A DNA stretch of 64,000 nucleotides from Natranaerobius thermophilus JW/NM-WN-LF (GTDB taxonomy: Bacteria; Bacillota; Natranaerobiia; Natranaerobiales; Natranaerobiaceae): positions 1,307,001 through 1,371,000 of the forward strand of contig NC_010718.1 of assembly GCF_000020005.1 (NCBI RefSeq). Direction: 5' to 3'. Numbering within the stretch: the stretch's first letter is position 1; each line of letters starts with the position of its first letter. The notes beneath the pieces were generated by a model. That model was not told where the DNA came from. It did not search any database and saw only the letters and a list, made by a program, of their open reading frames with translations. Shown one piece after another: positions 41,150 through 49,477 of this stretch. A program made the translations under genes and the position numbers.

Positions 41150-41902
41150 ATGGATCCAGTAGCTTTTGAAATTGGACCGATTTCAGTATACTGGTATGGC
41201 ATTTTGATTACTTTAGGGATTTTAATCGGCTTGTATTTAGCTATTAGAGAAAGTCAAAGACAGGGATTGGACCCTGACGATTTAATAACTTATCTATTAT
41301 TTGCCTTGCCTGTTGCTGTTATTGGCTTACGTTTGTACTATGTCATTTTTAGATGGGATTACTTTTCTGTCTATCCGGAACAGATTTTTGCTTTTCGTCA
41401 AGGAGGTTTGGCAATTCACGGCGGTATATTTGCTGCTATCTTAGTAGCAATTATCTATTGCCGATACAAAAATATTAATTTTTGGGCCTTGGCTGACGTG
41501 ACTGCACCTAGTCTGATTCTGGGACAGGCAATTGGTCGCTGGGGAAATTTTATCAACCAAGAAGCTTACGGTTATGAGACTGATTTGCCATGGGCTATTG
41601 AAATTAATGGTTCTTATCATCATCCTACTTTTTTTTATGAATCTGGGTGGAACTTACTAGTTTTGGCCTTTTTACTATATTATCGAAAAAAATTCAGACA
41701 GGGTCAGGGAGAGATCTTTAGTTTATATTTAATCTTATATTCATTTGGTCGTTTTTGGATAGAGGGATTACGTGTAGACAGTTTGATGTTAGGTCCTTTA
41801 AGGGTAGCTCAAGTAGTAAGTGTGATTTTAATTATTGTTGGAGGATATTATTTAATTCGTAATCGTAAAGAAAAAAATCAGGCAGTATATTTGAAGAGGT
41901 GA
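41150..41902 (+). CDS. lgt: Prolipoprotein diacylglyceryl transferase
   Basis: This 250-residue membrane enzyme attaches diacylglycerol to the lipobox cysteine of lipoproteins. Seen: about seven hydrophobic segments, GGLAIHGGIFAAILV near residues 85-99 (with the conserved His-Gly), and the signature GQAIGRWGNFINQEAYG near 125-141. It ends with the R-x-D-type loop FWIEGLRVDSLM. The two lipoproteins seen in this window (2235 and 27915) would be its substrates. Confidence 0.95.
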   Translation: MDPVAFEIGPISVYWYGILITLGILIGLYLAIRESQRQGLDPDDLITYLLFALPVAVIGLRLYYVIFRWDYFSVYPEQIFAFRQGGLAIHGGIFAAILVAIIYCRYKNINFWALADVTAPSLILGQAIGRWGNFINQEAYGYETDLPWAIEINGSYHHPTFFYESGWNLLVLAFLLYYRKKFRQGQGEIFSLYLILYSFGRFWIEGLRVDSLMLGPLRVAQVVSVILIIVGGYYLIRNRKEKNQAVYLKR

Positions 41903-41906
41903 GGAC

Positions 41907-43133
41907 ATGAGTCTTAATTTTCTAACAGCAGGTGAATCCCATGGACCAGCATTGGTAGGGATATTAGAAGGATTCTGGTCAAACTTTGAAATTGATGAAA
42001 GCAAAATAAATTCAGAACTAGCAAGGCGTCAATCAGGTTATGGTAGGGGAGGTCGCATGAAAATCGAAGGCGATACTGTAAATTTTCTGGGAGGTGTTCG
42101 TCAGGGTGTCACTACAGGGGCACCCATAGCTTTTCAAATATTTAACAAAGATTATCAGAATTGGAAAGATGAAATGAATCCGTCAAAAATAGACTCTGAA
42201 GAGTCTAGTACAAAACAATCTGAGTCTCAGTCAAAATTTAATACCCAAGTTACAAAACCTAGACCTGGTCACGCTGATTTAGCTGGTGCGTTAAAATATG
42301 ACCAAAGTGATATTAGAAACATCTTGGAAAGATCTAGTGCCAGGGAAACAGCTATGAGAACGGCAGTGGGGTCCTTGTGTAAACAACTTCTTCAAGACTT
42401 AAATATCAAGATTATTAGTCATGTCACTAGAATAGGTAGTATAAGCCTATCTCAAGAGCTAACAGGGGTAACTCATACTAATAATTTCTCTAACATGAAA
42501 GAATTAATTTCAAATCTCGAAAGATCACAACTGAATTGTATAGACCCTAAAACAGAGCAGAAGATGATTGAAGAGATAGATTCAACACGTCTCCAAGGAG
42601 ATACTCTAGGTGGTGAATTTGAAGTTATAGTTGAAAACCTTCCTCCGGGATTGGGAAGCCATGTTCATTATCATCGTAAACTTGATGGTCTGCTAGCAGG
42701 AGCATTAATGGGCTTGCAGGGAATAAAAGGAGTAGAGATAGGTGCTGGGTTTCAAACGGCAACACTCCCTGGTTCTCAAATTCATGATGAAATTTTTTAT
42801 TCCCAGGATAGAGGTTACTATCGAGATCAAAACAATGCCGGTGGTGTAGAGGGTGGTATTTCCAATGGTGAACCTGTGATCGTCAGAGGAGCCATGAAGC
42901 CCATACCTACACTATCCAAGCCTTTAAAAAGTGTGGATATTCATACTAAAGAAGCTTTTGATGCCCAAATTGAACGTTCTGATTGTTGTGCTGTCCCTTC
43001 GGCAGCTATAGTGGCTGAACATATTATAGCCTATGAACTTGCCAAAGTAGTGAAAGAAAAATTTGGTAGTGATTCAATAGATGAATTGAGACGAAATTAT
43101 CAAGCTTACTTTGAGTATTTAGATACTAGATAA
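41907..43133 (+). CDS. aroC: Chorismate synthase
   Basis: This 408-residue FMN-dependent enzyme makes chorismate from EPSP. Seen: FLTAGESHGPALVGILEG near residues 5-22, the RQSGYGRGGRMKIE loop near 41-54, RPGHADLAGALKYDQSDIRN near 116-135 with ERSSARETAMR, and the C-terminal RSDCCAVPSAAIVAEH near 354-369. The protein carries a short Ser/Gln-rich insert at residues 93-112. The ATG follows GAGGTGAGG. It is upstream of aroB. Confidence 0.96.
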   Translation: MSLNFLTAGESHGPALVGILEGFWSNFEIDESKINSELARRQSGYGRGGRMKIEGDTVNFLGGVRQGVTTGAPIAFQIFNKDYQNWKDEMNPSKIDSEESSTKQSESQSKFNTQVTKPRPGHADLAGALKYDQSDIRNILERSSARETAMRTAVGSLCKQLLQDLNIKIISHVTRIGSISLSQELTGVTHTNNFSNMKELISNLERSQLNCIDPKTEQKMIEEIDSTRLQGDTLGGEFEVIVENLPPGLGSHVHYHRKLDGLLAGALMGLQGIKGVEIGAGFQTATLPGSQIHDEIFYSQDRGYYRDQNNAGGVEGGISNGEPVIVRGAMKPIPTLSKPLKSVDIHTKEAFDAQIERSDCCAVPSAAIVAEHIIAYELAKVVKEKFGSDSIDELRRNYQAYFEYLDTR

Positions 43134-43148
43134 TATAGGGGGATTTTT

Positions 43149-44255
43149 TTGAAAAATAAATTTGACACTTTAACAGTTGAAACAGGGGTTAAATCCAAAA
43201 AAAAGTATCCTATCTATATTGGTAAAGCCATTCTCAATCTGTTAGATAAGGTGATACCAAGAAATGTAAGTGTTTTGATAGTTATTGATTCGCGGATAGC
43301 AAGGTTGCACAGGGATAAAATCACACGATTGATAGAGTTTTTAACCGAGTCGCGAACGGTCAATCAAATTATCATACCAGGAGAAGAGGATAGCAAGTCT
43401 TTATCAGTTTCAGAATCGCTATATGAGAAGGCTGCTAGCCTTAATCTTGACAGGTCTTCTTGGTTCATTGGGATTGGTGGTGGTGTCGTAGGAGACTTAA
43501 CAGGTTTTGTAGCAGCTACTTACATGCGTGGGGCTAATCTCCTTCATGTACCGACAACCTTACTTGCTCAGGTGGATAGCAGTGTTGGAGGAAAGGTTGC
43601 AATAAATCAAAGTGGCTATAAAAATTTAGTAGGTAATTTCTATCAGCCCAAAGCAGTAATAATAGATACAAATTTTTTAGATACTCTTCCCATCAGGGAA
43701 CTCAGGGCTGGTTTGGCAGAAGTTTTTAAATATGGTATTCTATGTGACCGGGAGTTATTTTTAACAGTGAAATCTTTATTTGAAGACTGTGAACCCCTTA
43801 ATAATGTTTCCTGGGAAAGGTATTCGTATCTAATCCACAAATCTTGTGAAATCAAAGCAGATATTGTATCTCAGGATGAAATTGATACTGGCATTAGGAT
43901 GTTGTTAAATTTAGGGCATACCTTCGCTCATGCCCTGGAAGGAGCAACATCTTATAACTATTTTAAGCATGGAGAAGCTGTGATGTGGGGACTTGCCATG
44001 TCAGCAGAACTTTCCTATAAACTAAACAAGCTGACCTATAAGGATTATCAAGCAATCGCCGAGTTACCAGAGTTAACAAAAGTTCCAGAAGTACCTATAC
44101 AAGTTAAAGACCCAAATATAATTGAGGAATTGCTGCTTAGAGATAAGAAAAAAACTGGAGAAGAGTTAACAGTAATTTTACCTACATCAATTGGATCAGC
44201 TGAAATTTGTAAATGTCCCGCAACAGCACTGATAAAAGTTATTCTAGAATCATAG
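43149..44255 (+). CDS. aroB: 3-Dehydroquinate synthase
   Basis: This 368-residue NAD- and zinc-dependent enzyme forms 3-dehydroquinate in the shikimate pathway. Seen: PGEEDSKSL near residues 78-86, GIGGGVVGDLTGFVAATYMRG (split) near 110-130, VPTTLLAQVDSSVGGK near 135-150, and the zinc ligands in AEVFKYGI, LNLGHTFAHALE and FKHGEAVMWG. TTG start after GGGGG. aroC-aroB form a small shikimate unit here; aroA, aroE and aroK lie elsewhere. Confidence 0.96.
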   Translation: MKNKFDTLTVETGVKSKKKYPIYIGKAILNLLDKVIPRNVSVLIVIDSRIARLHRDKITRLIEFLTESRTVNQIIIPGEEDSKSLSVSESLYEKAASLNLDRSSWFIGIGGGVVGDLTGFVAATYMRGANLLHVPTTLLAQVDSSVGGKVAINQSGYKNLVGNFYQPKAVIIDTNFLDTLPIRELRAGLAEVFKYGILCDRELFLTVKSLFEDCEPLNNVSWERYSYLIHKSCEIKADIVSQDEIDTGIRMLLNLGHTFAHALEGATSYNYFKHGEAVMWGLAMSAELSYKLNKLTYKDYQAIAELPELTKVPEVPIQVKDPNIIEELLLRDKKKTGEELTVILPTSIGSAEICKCPATALIKVILES

Positions 44256-44266
44256 GAGGTGTTGCT

Positions 44267-45979
44267 ATGGCAGATCTTAAAAAGCTGATAGCCACTCTTT
44301 CCAGGATCGATGGGAAAGGCTATAAGGCCTATAAAGACATTCAAGGGATGTATAAGTATCCTGATGGTGGAGAATTGTATATTGATTACGTTCAAGGAGA
44401 CCCCTTTGCAAGTCCCTCGCGTTTAAGATTTCGAGTGCCCATGGAGCTTGCCAAATTTCCTAAAAGCTATTACCAAAATAAAATACGTAAAATTGCCTTG
44501 GAGGACTATCTAACTCGTGCTTTTGACCAGGCTGTAAACAAAGCTAAAGGAAATCGAGGAACAGGAAAAAGTGGCATGATTGCTATAGATGCTGGAGGTC
44601 AAGAAGTCTTAGGACGTTCTTCAATGGTAGTCAATGATAACTATGTAGAGGCACGTTTTGTTATTGGATTACCGGCCCGTGGTAGAAAGATCCTTGGGAA
44701 AGAAGCCATTGAAATATTTGAACAAGAAATAACCAAAATAGTTTCTTCTTCCCTCTATAATGAAGCTTTGGATACAACTGAATTGGAGGAGCATATTGCA
44801 GTAGTTGAAGACCAGGATTATTTGAGGGATTATTTAGAAAAGAATAATTATATAGCTTTTGTGGGAAACGGTGCTATACTACCTAGACGAAGCGGCATAG
44901 ATGATAGACCTATGAATAAAGAGGAGGTTATACCTTTTTACTCACCTGAAAACCTAGAGGGAGAGGTTGAACTGCCCAATAGAGGAAAGGTTAGAGGTAT
45001 GTTTTTAAAGGAAGGAATCACTTTAATAGTCGGTGGTGGCTATCACGGAAAGTCAACTTTATTAACTGCCTTGGAGCGAGGCGTATATAATCACCTGCCT
45101 GAAGATGGTAGAGAACTTGTTGTTTCTAGGGAAGAATCAGTCAAAATTAGAGCTGAAGATGGCAGGAAAGTAGAAAAAGTTGATATCAGTCCTTTTATTA
45201 ATAATTTGCCTCACGGAGCTGATACCCAACGTTTTTCCAGCGAAGACGCCAGTGGAAGTACATCACAAGCCGCCAATATTATGGAGTCATTGGAAATAGG
45301 GGCGAAAGTTCTATTACTTGACGAAGATACTTCTGCTACTAACTTTATGATTAGAGATGTTAGAATGCAAGAATTAGTTGCTAAAAATAAAGAGCCTATC
45401 ACTCCATTGATCGATAAAATTAGATTGCTCTATCAAGAACATCAAGTAAGTACGGTCCTAGTCGTGGGTGGCTCTGGTGATTACTTTGATGTAGCGGATA
45501 ATGTAATCATGATGGATCACTATAAACCTTATGAAGTAACAGGCCAAGCCCACAACATAGCTAAGAAACACGAGGCCTATCGTAAAAAAGAAGGTGGGAA
45601 GAGCTTTGGAAGGATAACTCCTAGAAAGCCTTTGAAAAAGGGCCTTGATCCTATAAAAGGTAAGAAGAGGAAAGTAGCCGCTAAAGGATTGAAACAAATT
45701 CAGTACGGTAAACAGAATATCTTGCTTTCTGAAGTTGAACAATTAGTGGACACAAGCCAGACTAGAGCTATTGGTGATGCTATCTTCTATATATTGAAGT
45801 TTTACATTGATAGTAATATGACAATGAACCAAATTATTGACAGGGTTATGGAGGATATAGACAAAAAAGGTTTGGATGTGTTGTCAGGTTTTAAAGGTCA
45901 TCCTGGTGAGTATGCAGCTTTTAGACCCTTCGAACTGGCATCAGCCCTGAATAGATTACGCAGCCTTCATATAAAATAA
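44267..45979 (+). CDS. ABC-class ATPase (PF09818/COG3044)
   Basis: This 570-residue soluble ATPase belongs to the 'predicted ATPase of the ABC class'. Seen: an N-terminal region of about 240 residues with FRVPMELAKFPKSYY and RGTGKSGMIAIDAGGQEVLG, Walker A VGGGYHGKSTLLTALERG near residues 254-271, an ABC-like signature region DTQRFSSEDASGSTSQAANI near 321-340, and Walker B VLLLDEDTSATNFM near 346-359. No membrane partner exists. A function is not known. ATG 44267 follows AGGAGGTG. It is followed by a SpoIIE-type phosphatase and a small P-loop protein in the same direction. Confidence 0.85.
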   Translation: MADLKKLIATLSRIDGKGYKAYKDIQGMYKYPDGGELYIDYVQGDPFASPSRLRFRVPMELAKFPKSYYQNKIRKIALEDYLTRAFDQAVNKAKGNRGTGKSGMIAIDAGGQEVLGRSSMVVNDNYVEARFVIGLPARGRKILGKEAIEIFEQEITKIVSSSLYNEALDTTELEEHIAVVEDQDYLRDYLEKNNYIAFVGNGAILPRRSGIDDRPMNKEEVIPFYSPENLEGEVELPNRGKVRGMFLKEGITLIVGGGYHGKSTLLTALERGVYNHLPEDGRELVVSREESVKIRAEDGRKVEKVDISPFINNLPHGADTQRFSSEDASGSTSQAANIMESLEIGAKVLLLDEDTSATNFMIRDVRMQELVAKNKEPITPLIDKIRLLYQEHQVSTVLVVGGSGDYFDVADNVIMMDHYKPYEVTGQAHNIAKKHEAYRKKEGGKSFGRITPRKPLKKGLDPIKGKKRKVAAKGLKQIQYGKQNILLSEVEQLVDTSQTRAIGDAIFYILKFYIDSNMTMNQIIDRVMEDIDKKGLDVLSGFKGHPGEYAAFRPFELASALNRLRSLHIK

Positions 45980-46038
45980 TTTATCCCAAATATTCTGTGT
46001 CCATGGGTTGTTATCAAAACATGGAAGGAGCAGTTACA

Positions 46039-46746
46039 TTGAAAATTGAACTTGCTACTGATAAAGTTCCTAAGCATGCAAGTGGCGAAAGTGGGGACAG
46101 TTTTGAAGTAGTAGAGCGCCCTCAAGGTGGTATTACAGCAATTTTGGCCGATGGTCAAGGAAGCGGTCCATCGGCTAAAATTACTAGTAATACGGTGGCT
46201 GCTAAAGCTGCTTCCCTGGTTTCAGATGGAACTAGGGATGGGGCTGTTTCTCGAGCCGCCCATGATTTTTTGTATGCCCAAAAAAGAGGACGGGTGTCTT
46301 CTACTCTAACAATGGTTTCATGCGATTTAGCTACGGACACCTTGGTGATTTCAAGAAATAGTAATTGTCCTGTGATTGTCAAAACAGAAGATGAAATCAA
46401 AGTCTTAGATGAACCTGTAAAACCCATTGGATTTCATTATTTTGTCAAACCTACCATTGATGAATTGCCTATTACACCTGGAACAGTAGTTATTAGTTTT
46501 AGTGACGGTATATTTCATGCTGGGCGAAAATTTGGCAATCAGGTAGCTGTTGATGATATAATAGAAATGTTAGAAACAAACAATCAACAAGATGGCATTT
46601 ATGAACTAAGTCAAGATATTTTATCTTTGGCAGTAGATCGAGATCGGAATCGTCCGCAGGATGATATGTCAGTATTAGTTCTAGGATTATTTGCAGGAGA
46701 GTATCAACACAAGCCCAGGCAACTAAGAGTTATGTATACGTATTAA
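46039..46746 (+). CDS. SpoIIE-type PP2C phosphatase
   Basis: This 235-residue protein matches the SpoIIE/PP2C-like phosphatase domain alone. Seen: ITAILADGQGSGPSAKITSN near residues 33-52 with the metal Asp, SSTLTMVSCDLATDTLVISR near 92-111, TVVISFSDGIFHAGRKFG near 151-168, and DDMSVLVLGLFAG near 214-226. It lacks the sensory or membrane parts of SpoIIE or RsbU. TTG 46039 is chosen because GGAAGGAG is eight bases upstream; ATG 45997 has no ribosome binding site. The target phosphoprotein is unknown; the neighbouring ATPase is one candidate. Confidence 0.85.
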   Translation: MKIELATDKVPKHASGESGDSFEVVERPQGGITAILADGQGSGPSAKITSNTVAAKAASLVSDGTRDGAVSRAAHDFLYAQKRGRVSSTLTMVSCDLATDTLVISRNSNCPVIVKTEDEIKVLDEPVKPIGFHYFVKPTIDELPITPGTVVISFSDGIFHAGRKFGNQVAVDDIIEMLETNNQQDGIYELSQDILSLAVDRDRNRPQDDMSVLVLGLFAGEYQHKPRQLRVMYTY

Positions 46747-46774
46747 ATATGATTATGACAGGAGGAAATTTTTT

Positions 46775-47143
46775 TTGAAACCAAAGGAATGTTTGATTGG
46801 GGTTTGTGGGAACTGCGTTTCAGGTAAAACAACACTAGTTGAGGGATTGACTGCTATGGGTTACAAAGCTATTAATATCCCTCAAGAACATTCGGTGTCT
46901 AAAAATTTATGGAAAAGAAAGCAGCCGGATTTTTTAGTTATGCTCACCTGTAGTTTAGAAACAGCGCAGAAAAGGCGCAATATTTCCTGGGGTAAAGAAA
47001 GGCTTGAGCTTCAAAGGAAGCGATTACAGACAGCTAAAGAATACTGTGATCTTTATTTGCCCACTGATGATTTAACTATTCCTGAAATGTTATTAAAAAC
47101 TGTGACAGCAGTTAGAGAGAAATGCTCTTGCAAAACTGATTGA
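46775..47143 (+). CDS. Small P-loop NTPase/kinase-like protein
   Basis: This 122-residue protein opens with a Walker A GNCVSGKTTLVEGL near residues 12-25. It has the LID-like Arg-rich stretch AQKRRNISWGKERLELQRKRL near 69-89 (split), resembling a very short nucleoside- or dephospho-CoA-kinase-type fold. Several cysteines (C6, C11, C14) cluster at the start and two more (CSC) at the end, which could bind metal. The TTG start follows GGAGGAAA. It is the last of the three-gene ATPase/phosphatase group. The substrate is not identifiable. Confidence 0.7.
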   Translation: MKPKECLIGVCGNCVSGKTTLVEGLTAMGYKAINIPQEHSVSKNLWKRKQPDFLVMLTCSLETAQKRRNISWGKERLELQRKRLQTAKEYCDLYLPTDDLTIPEMLLKTVTAVREKCSCKTD

Positions 47144-47169
47144 CACCGAAAATTGACCAAAGGTATAAT
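47140..47169 (+). promoter_or_regulatory. Promoter of secD-secF
   Basis: TTGACA at 47140-47145 and TATAAT at 47164-47169 with an 18-base spacer, both consensus hexamers, 60 bases upstream of secD. Confidence 0.75.
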
Positions 47170-47227
47170 TAGCTTTACAATCTTATTTAACTATCGTTGA
47201 ATTTATAATAAGGAGAGTTAAAAGGCT

Positions 47228-48499
47228 ATGATCAGATGGAAATACGTGACGATTTTATTGGTAATACTGTTAGCTGTATTTGGACTGAGTTTTTATTCCT
47301 ATCATTATGCAAGGGATAACATCAATCTAGGATTGGACTTGTCTGGAGGTATATATGTCCTCTTGGAAGCTGAAGATGTAGCAGGAGAAGACGATGATGA
47401 TGCCATTGAACGGGCTAAGACAATTATTAGGTCTAGAGTAGACGAGCTGGGCGTTTCGGAACCTGTAGTTCAACAAGAAGGAGCTAATAGAATCAGAGTT
47501 GAATTAGCAGGTGCCGGGATTGATCGAGAGCGAGCAATGGATGTTATTGGCAGAACGGCACAACTAGAATTTTACGGCCCAGACCTATATCGACAAATTG
47601 ATGTGACCGAAGATGAACAAATCGATTTAGAGAATAAAGATGTTAGTCCTTTTGTAACTGGAGAACACGTTGAAGATGCTGGGGTTGGATATACTCCCCA
47701 AGGTCAGCCTTATGTAAATGTCCATTTTACCTCCCAAGGCGCTGATCGAATGCGCGAAGCCACTCAAGAACACATGAGAGATCATTTAGTGATAGTTTTA
47801 GATGGAGAGTTAGTTTCAGCCCCTGAGATTAGGGATGTTATTCACGATCAAGGTATGATTGATGGTATGGGTTCAGTAGAAGAAGCACAAAATGTCGCCT
47901 TGATGCTAAGGTCAGGGGCTCTACCTGTGTCTTTAACAGAGCTAGAAACCCGAACCTTGGGACCATCCTTAGGAGAAGAATTTCAAGAACAAAGTTTACA
48001 AGCTGGATTACTTGGACTTGCTTTGTTAGTGATATTTATGCTGGGTGTTTACCGTTTGCCTGGATTAATGGCCAATATTGCTTTGGCTGTTTATTTGGTG
48101 ATTATTTTTAATGCTTTGATCTATCTAGATGCAACTTTTACGTTACCGGGGATTGCAGGTCTAATATTATCTCTGGGAATGGCTGTCGATGCCAATGTGA
48201 TTATATTTGAAAGAATTAAAGAAGAATTAAACTATGGTAAAACCCTTCGTGTCTCTGTAGAATCAGGCTTCAAAAAAGGTATCAGAACTATTTTAGATGC
48301 CAATATCACAACCTTAATTGCTGCCGCTGTCCTATTCTACTTTGGGTCCGGTCCCATCAGAGGTTTTGCCGTAACATTATCAACTGGAATAATTGCAAGT
48401 ATGATTACTGCAGTCTTGTTTACGAGAGTGATCTTAAAACTGCTGGTGTCTAGCAGATTAATTAGAGATACTAAGTATTTTGGAATACAAAGGGGTTAG
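47228..48499 (+). CDS. secD: Protein translocase subunit SecD
   Basis: This 423-residue membrane protein uses the proton gradient to help release exported proteins from SecYEG. Seen: the first membrane segment, then GLDLSGGIYVLLEAE near residues 35-49, a long extracellular domain with ARTIIRSRVDELGV-like (here AKTIIRSRVDELGV) near 62-76, and five C-terminal membrane segments. The motifs GLILSLGMAVDANVIIFERIKEE (split) near 313-335 and SGFKKGIRTILDANITTL near 345-362 are present. Acidic clusters (EDDDDAIE) are evident. The start of secF follows after four bases. Confidence 0.96.
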   Translation: MIRWKYVTILLVILLAVFGLSFYSYHYARDNINLGLDLSGGIYVLLEAEDVAGEDDDDAIERAKTIIRSRVDELGVSEPVVQQEGANRIRVELAGAGIDRERAMDVIGRTAQLEFYGPDLYRQIDVTEDEQIDLENKDVSPFVTGEHVEDAGVGYTPQGQPYVNVHFTSQGADRMREATQEHMRDHLVIVLDGELVSAPEIRDVIHDQGMIDGMGSVEEAQNVALMLRSGALPVSLTELETRTLGPSLGEEFQEQSLQAGLLGLALLVIFMLGVYRLPGLMANIALAVYLVIIFNALIYLDATFTLPGIAGLILSLGMAVDANVIIFERIKEELNYGKTLRVSVESGFKKGIRTILDANITTLIAAAVLFYFGSGPIRGFAVTLSTGIIASMITAVLFTRVILKLLVSSRLIRDTKYFGIQRG

Positions 48500-48503
48500 A
48501 GCT

Positions 48504-49397
48504 ATGGAAATAATAACAAATCGCAAAATTTGGTTTATAGTTTCATTGGTAATATTGGTGATTGGTTTAGGATCTCTGATGTTTAATGGATTAAATGTGG
48601 GGATTGACTTTACAGGAGGAACTCTACTTCACATCAAAATAGGTGAAGACTATCAGGTATCAGAAGTGCGAGATATCATGGGAGAACACGGTTTAGAAGA
48701 TAGTGTTATTCAAGAAGCTGGTGGTGATGAAGCTGAAGAGAGAGAAGTTATTATCAGGACAGTTTCATTAAATGAAGAGGCACGCAATGAAATTATTGAC
48801 AGTTTTCGGGATAGCTGGCCGGAATCAGAGGTTTTAAGAACTGATAATGTGGGTGGAACAATCGGATCTGAATTGCGTTCAGAAGCGTTTTGGGCTTTAT
48901 TAATTGCCTCCTTAGGGATGATTGCTTTTATTAGCTATCGCTTTGAGTATAGATTTGCTTTAGCAGCTATTGCGGCCATAATTCACGACGCTTTCATTGT
49001 TTTGGCTGTTTTTTCAATATTTCAGATTGAAATTAATGAGCCTTTTATTGCAGCTATACTGACTATCATTGGGTATTCAGTGAATGACACTATTGTGGTT
49101 TTTGATAGAATTAGAGAAACTCTTAAGTTCGAAAAGAAATTGACTCTTTTTGAAACTATCCAAATTAGTATTAAAAGAACGCTAAAAAGATCCTTATGTA
49201 CTTCAATTACAACTTTATTAGTTTTAATTAGCTTGTTTATTTTTGCAGGAGTAACTATAAGGCCGCTTATAATTGCTCTGTTAATTGGTGTGATCAGCGG
49301 AACCTATTCTTCCATTTTCGTAGCTGCGAATGTATGGTCAATTTTGACTGAAAAATTAGCCCCCGGGCTTAGTCAAAAAAATAAACAGACAGCGTAA
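48504..49397 (+). CDS. secF: Protein translocase subunit SecF
   Basis: This 297-residue partner of SecD has six membrane segments. Seen: GLNVGIDFTGGTLLHIKIGE near residues 28-47 (split), the short P1-like domain, and IIGYSVNDTIVVFDRIRETL near 190-209, with a RTLKRSLCTSITTLLVLISL region that follows. ATG 48504 is after AGGGGTTAGAG; the in-frame ATG-free upstream start at 48480 lies in secD. SecD and SecF are separate as usual in Clostridia, unlike the fused SecDF of Bacillus. Confidence 0.96.
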   Translation: MEIITNRKIWFIVSLVILVIGLGSLMFNGLNVGIDFTGGTLLHIKIGEDYQVSEVRDIMGEHGLEDSVIQEAGGDEAEEREVIIRTVSLNEEARNEIIDSFRDSWPESEVLRTDNVGGTIGSELRSEAFWALLIASLGMIAFISYRFEYRFALAAIAAIIHDAFIVLAVFSIFQIEINEPFIAAILTIIGYSVNDTIVVFDRIRETLKFEKKLTLFETIQISIKRTLKRSLCTSITTLLVLISLFIFAGVTIRPLIIALLIGVISGTYSSIFVAANVWSILTEKLAPGLSQKNKQTA

Positions 49398-49477
49398 AAT
49401 CTCTACTTTGCACCTTTGAGTTTGTAATCTAAAGATTAACAGCTAAACAGTTTAATTATGAGTGTGGGGGATTTATT

